Shown here: positions 3,679-6,319 of the stretch, piece by piece
Layout: each line of letters starts with the position of its first letter
Numbering within the stretch: position 1 is the stretch's first letter
Assembly (NCBI GenBank): GCA_003446735.1
Contig: DMCJ01000045.1
Span: 1 to 6,319, forward strand
Origin: Lachnospiraceae bacterium
GTDB lineage: Bacteria > Bacillota > Clostridia > Lachnospirales > Lachnospiraceae
Reading direction: 5' to 3'
Length of the DNA stretch: 6,319 bases
Notes under the pieces: generated by a model
The model's database searches: none
Told to the model about the DNA's origin: nothing
The model's input: only the letters and a program-made list of their open reading frames with translations
Position numbers and translations under genes: made by a program

Positions 3679-6318
3679 ATGAAAAAATTAATCCTTATTG
3701 ATGGACACAGCATAATACACAGGACATTCTACGGCATTCCGGATCTTACCAATTCGGAAGGCATCCATACCAACGCGATCTATGGTTTCGTAAATATCCT
3801 TTTAAAACTTATAGATGAAGAGGCGCCCGATGCGATAGCGGTTGCATTTGATATGCATGCGCCTACTTTCAGACACGAAAAATATCCCGAGTACAAGGGC
3901 ACGAGAAAGCCCATGCCCGAGGAATTAAGAGAGCAGGTTCCTTTAATGAAGGAGCTTCTTATCGCCATGGATATCCCTATCATGGAAAAAGAAGGCTTCG
4001 AGGCTGACGATCTTTTGGGTACCGCAGCAAAGAAAGCGGAAAAAGAAGGCTATGAAGTATCGCTCGTATCCGGCGACAGGGACCTTCTTCAGATCGCAAG
4101 TGATAAGATAAAGATCAGGATCCCCAAGACCAAGCCCGGCCGTACAGAGATCGAGGATTATAATACCAAAGATGTCATAGAAAAATATAAGGTTGATCCC
4201 GCGCAGTTTATCGAATTAAAGGCTCTTATGGGAGATACCTCCGATAATGTTCCCGGAGTTCCGAAGATCGGCGAAAAGACCGCGACCGACCTTATGGTCA
4301 GATTCGGATCGATCGAGAATATATATGCGTCCCTCGATCAGATCGAAAAAAAGAGCGTAAGGGAAACGCTTGCAGCTAACAGGGAGCTTCTTGACTTAAG
4401 CCTTTTCCTTGTTACGATAAAGACCGATGCGCCCCTTCCCTTTGAGATAAGCGATCTTAAGACGCCCGACATCTTTACCGACAGAGCCTATGAGATGTGT
4501 CAGAGACTTAACTTTAAGAATATCTTATCCAGGTTTTCCGAAGGTAATAAAAAAGCTCCGGCCGTTATATACGAGATCATAAATGATTTTTCCAAGGCTG
4601 ACCTGTTATTTGACGAAATGGCATCGGAAGGAAACGTGGCATTTTCCGCCTTTAAGCAGGATAAGGAAATATACGCGCTTTCTTTTACGGACAGTAAAAA
4701 GACATATTACATAAAAGCAGAGGGCTTTATGACATCCGCATATCTTAAGGATAAGATAAATGCCCTTATTAAAAGCTTTTCCGGCACGGACAAAAGGATA
4801 ACTCTTTTCGATCTTAAGGACCATTTTGATATTATTGAAAATAAGGATGTCACCGTTTTTAACGACGTAAAGTTAATGGCTTATCTCTTAAATCCCGAGC
4901 ATAAGGAATATGAGAGCGAGGACATCGCCAATGAATTCGCAGGGATGATGACAGAGCCCTATAAGAACATATTCGGAAAGATGCCCGTAAGCGAAGCGGT
5001 AAATACGGATGAGAAAAAATGCACCGATCACCTCTGTGCCTTATCATCGGCATATTTTGCAGCATCCCAAAAGCTTTCGAAAGAACTTAAAAAAGCTGAT
5101 GAATACAGCCTTTATACAGACATCGAGCTTCCGCTTTGCCGTATCTTATATGAGATGGAAGAGCGCGGCGTGAGCGTTAAGAAAGAAGCCTTGGCTGAAT
5201 ATAGCAGCATGCTCGGCGAAAAGATAGATGAATGCGAAAAGAAGATCTACAAAGAAGTAGGTGAGGAATTTAATATAAATTCTCCCAAACAGCTCGGCGA
5301 GATCTTATTTGAAAAAATGGGAATAAAGGGCGGAAAGAAGACCAAGACCGGTTATTCCACCGCTGCGGATGTCCTTGATAAATTAGCCGTAGACTATCCT
5401 GTCGTAAAAGATATCTTAACCTACAGGATGCTTACCAAATTAAAGAGTACCTATGCGGACGGATTAAGTGATTTTATAGGTGATGACGGCAAGATCCATA
5501 CGACATTTAACCAGATGATAACGGCTACCGGACGTATTTCTTCAACTGAGCCAAACCTTCAGAACATCCCGATGCGTACCGAGATGGGAAGACAGATAAG
5601 AGGCATATTTGTCGCAGATGAAGGAAACGTATTTATAGATGCCGATTATTCCCAGGTTGAATTAAGAGTCCTTGCTCATATCTGCGGTGATAAAGGCCTG
5701 ATAGAAGCCTTTAATAGCGGTGAGGATTTCCATACACAGACCGCCGCAAGGGTATTTAACGTTTCTCCTTCAGATGTTACACCCGATATAAGGAGAAAGG
5801 CCAAGGCCGTTAACTTCGGCGTTGTTTACGGTATAAGTGCATTCGGTCTTGCAAAGGATATCGATTCATCAAGGCAGGAGGCGGCTGATTTTATTGAGCA
5901 GTATTTTTTAACCTATCCGAAGGTTAAACAGTTTCAGGAAGAGACGGTTAAAAACGCAAAGGAAACAGGCTATACCGTGACCATGTTTAAAAGACGCCGG
6001 ATTATTCCCGAGCTTAAAAGCTCCAACTTTATGCAGAGGCAGTTCGGAGAAAGGGCTGCGATGAACGCGCCCATACAGGGTACGGCGGCCGATATCATAA
6101 AGATCGCAATGCTTAAAGCGGATAAGGCTCTTAAAGATGAAGGTCTTAAAGCAAGGCTCATATTACAGGTCCATGATGAGCTCCTTATCGAAGCTCCGAA
6201 GGATGAAGAGGAAAAAGTTAAAGAGATATTAAAACGTGAGATGGAAAATGCCGTTTCGTTAAGCGTTCCGCTTGAAGTTGAAGTTGGAAGCGGAACTAAC
6301 TGGTTAGAGGCACATTAA
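3679..6318 (+). CDS. polA: DNA polymerase I, with inactive proofreading domain
   Basis: PolA fills repair gaps and removes RNA primers from Okazaki fragments. The 879-residue protein is full length. The 5' nuclease (about 1-290) has D8 in LIDGHS, D58 in AFDMH, YKGTR (72-76), E108-A-D110-D111, D133/D135 in SGDRD, and D186/D189 in GDTSDNVPGV before a helix-hairpin-helix. In the middle domain (about 295-470) the DxE site is replaced by VAFSAF (320-325) and the HNxKxD motif by FDLKDH, so 3'-5' exonuclease activity should be absent, as in Taq and Bst polymerases. The polymerase (about 480-879) is intact: motif A DYSQVELR (D656, E661), motif B R705-x3-K709-x3-F713-x3-Y717-G718 and motif C QVHDE (H832, D833, E834). 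F713 corresponds to E. coli F762. The ATG lies one base after the zinc-finger gene's stop, with GGTGA overlapping that stop, so translation is probably coupled. The stop is one base from the window edge. Confidence 0.98.
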   Translation: MKKLILIDGHSIIHRTFYGIPDLTNSEGIHTNAIYGFVNILLKLIDEEAPDAIAVAFDMHAPTFRHEKYPEYKGTRKPMPEELREQVPLMKELLIAMDIPIMEKEGFEADDLLGTAAKKAEKEGYEVSLVSGDRDLLQIASDKIKIRIPKTKPGRTEIEDYNTKDVIEKYKVDPAQFIELKALMGDTSDNVPGVPKIGEKTATDLMVRFGSIENIYASLDQIEKKSVRETLAANRELLDLSLFLVTIKTDAPLPFEISDLKTPDIFTDRAYEMCQRLNFKNILSRFSEGNKKAPAVIYEIINDFSKADLLFDEMASEGNVAFSAFKQDKEIYALSFTDSKKTYYIKAEGFMTSAYLKDKINALIKSFSGTDKRITLFDLKDHFDIIENKDVTVFNDVKLMAYLLNPEHKEYESEDIANEFAGMMTEPYKNIFGKMPVSEAVNTDEKKCTDHLCALSSAYFAASQKLSKELKKADEYSLYTDIELPLCRILYEMEERGVSVKKEALAEYSSMLGEKIDECEKKIYKEVGEEFNINSPKQLGEILFEKMGIKGGKKTKTGYSTAADVLDKLAVDYPVVKDILTYRMLTKLKSTYADGLSDFIGDDGKIHTTFNQMITATGRISSTEPNLQNIPMRTEMGRQIRGIFVADEGNVFIDADYSQVELRVLAHICGDKGLIEAFNSGEDFHTQTAARVFNVSPSDVTPDIRRKAKAVNFGVVYGISAFGLAKDIDSSRQEAADFIEQYFLTYPKVKQFQEETVKNAKETGYTVTMFKRRRIIPELKSSNFMQRQFGERAAMNAPIQGTAADIIKIAMLKADKALKDEGLKARLILQVHDELLIEAPKDEEEKVKEILKREMENAVSLSVPLEVEVGSGTNWLEAH

Positions 6319-6319
6319 T

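Noticed and set aside
3780..6161. Antisense open frames inside polA
   Set aside because: Short, without initiation signals or domains, and overlapping intact polA motifs on the + strand.

Overview
The window reads like chromosomal DNA of a low-to-moderate-GC Gram-positive bacterium of the class Clostridia, most likely a Lachnospiraceae-type organism. This is inferred from strong Shine-Dalgarno sites, sigma-A type promoters with 17-base spacers, a tRNA gene without an encoded CCA end, and the clostridial style of the LysA and PolA proteins. No species can be named from the sequence alone. All genes are on the + strand and no mobile element, CRISPR array or phage gene is visible.

Left block (1-3065): a tightly packed gene string. 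It opens with the last 23 codons of hisH, followed by hisF; their products together form imidazole glycerol phosphate synthase. Next come a 70-residue single-pass membrane protein of unknown function, ung (uracil-DNA glycosylase) and a lysA-type PLP decarboxylase. The gaps are 15, 13, 3 and 16 bases with no promoter or terminator evident between them, so this looks like the distal end of a histidine operon running on into a DNA repair gene and a lysine biosynthesis gene.

Middle block (3066-3356): a dense non-coding stretch. It holds a sigma-A promoter only 6 bases after the lysA stop, a short hairpin-forming leader, a tRNA-Leu(CAA) gene, two overlapping terminator-like hairpins, and a second sigma-A promoter whose -35 box and spacer lie inside the second hairpin and its T-tract. 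lysA has no terminator of its own before the tRNA, so its transcript probably runs through the tRNA. The two promoters resemble each other beyond the -35 and -10 boxes.

Right block (3357-6318): a two-gene unit. The first gene encodes a 106-residue protein with an N-terminal anti-sigma-type zinc finger and a C-terminal membrane anchor; one base after its stop begins polA, a complete 879-residue DNA polymerase I. PolA has an intact 5' nuclease and polymerase, but its central 3'-5' exonuclease domain has lost the catalytic acidic residues.

Nearly everything is core metabolism and DNA maintenance. I see no clear new defence or mobile system. The points most worth a second look are the orphan zinc-finger membrane protein coupled to polA, the nested alternative hairpins between the tRNA and the polA promoter, the twin promoters, and the small membrane protein between hisF and ung.
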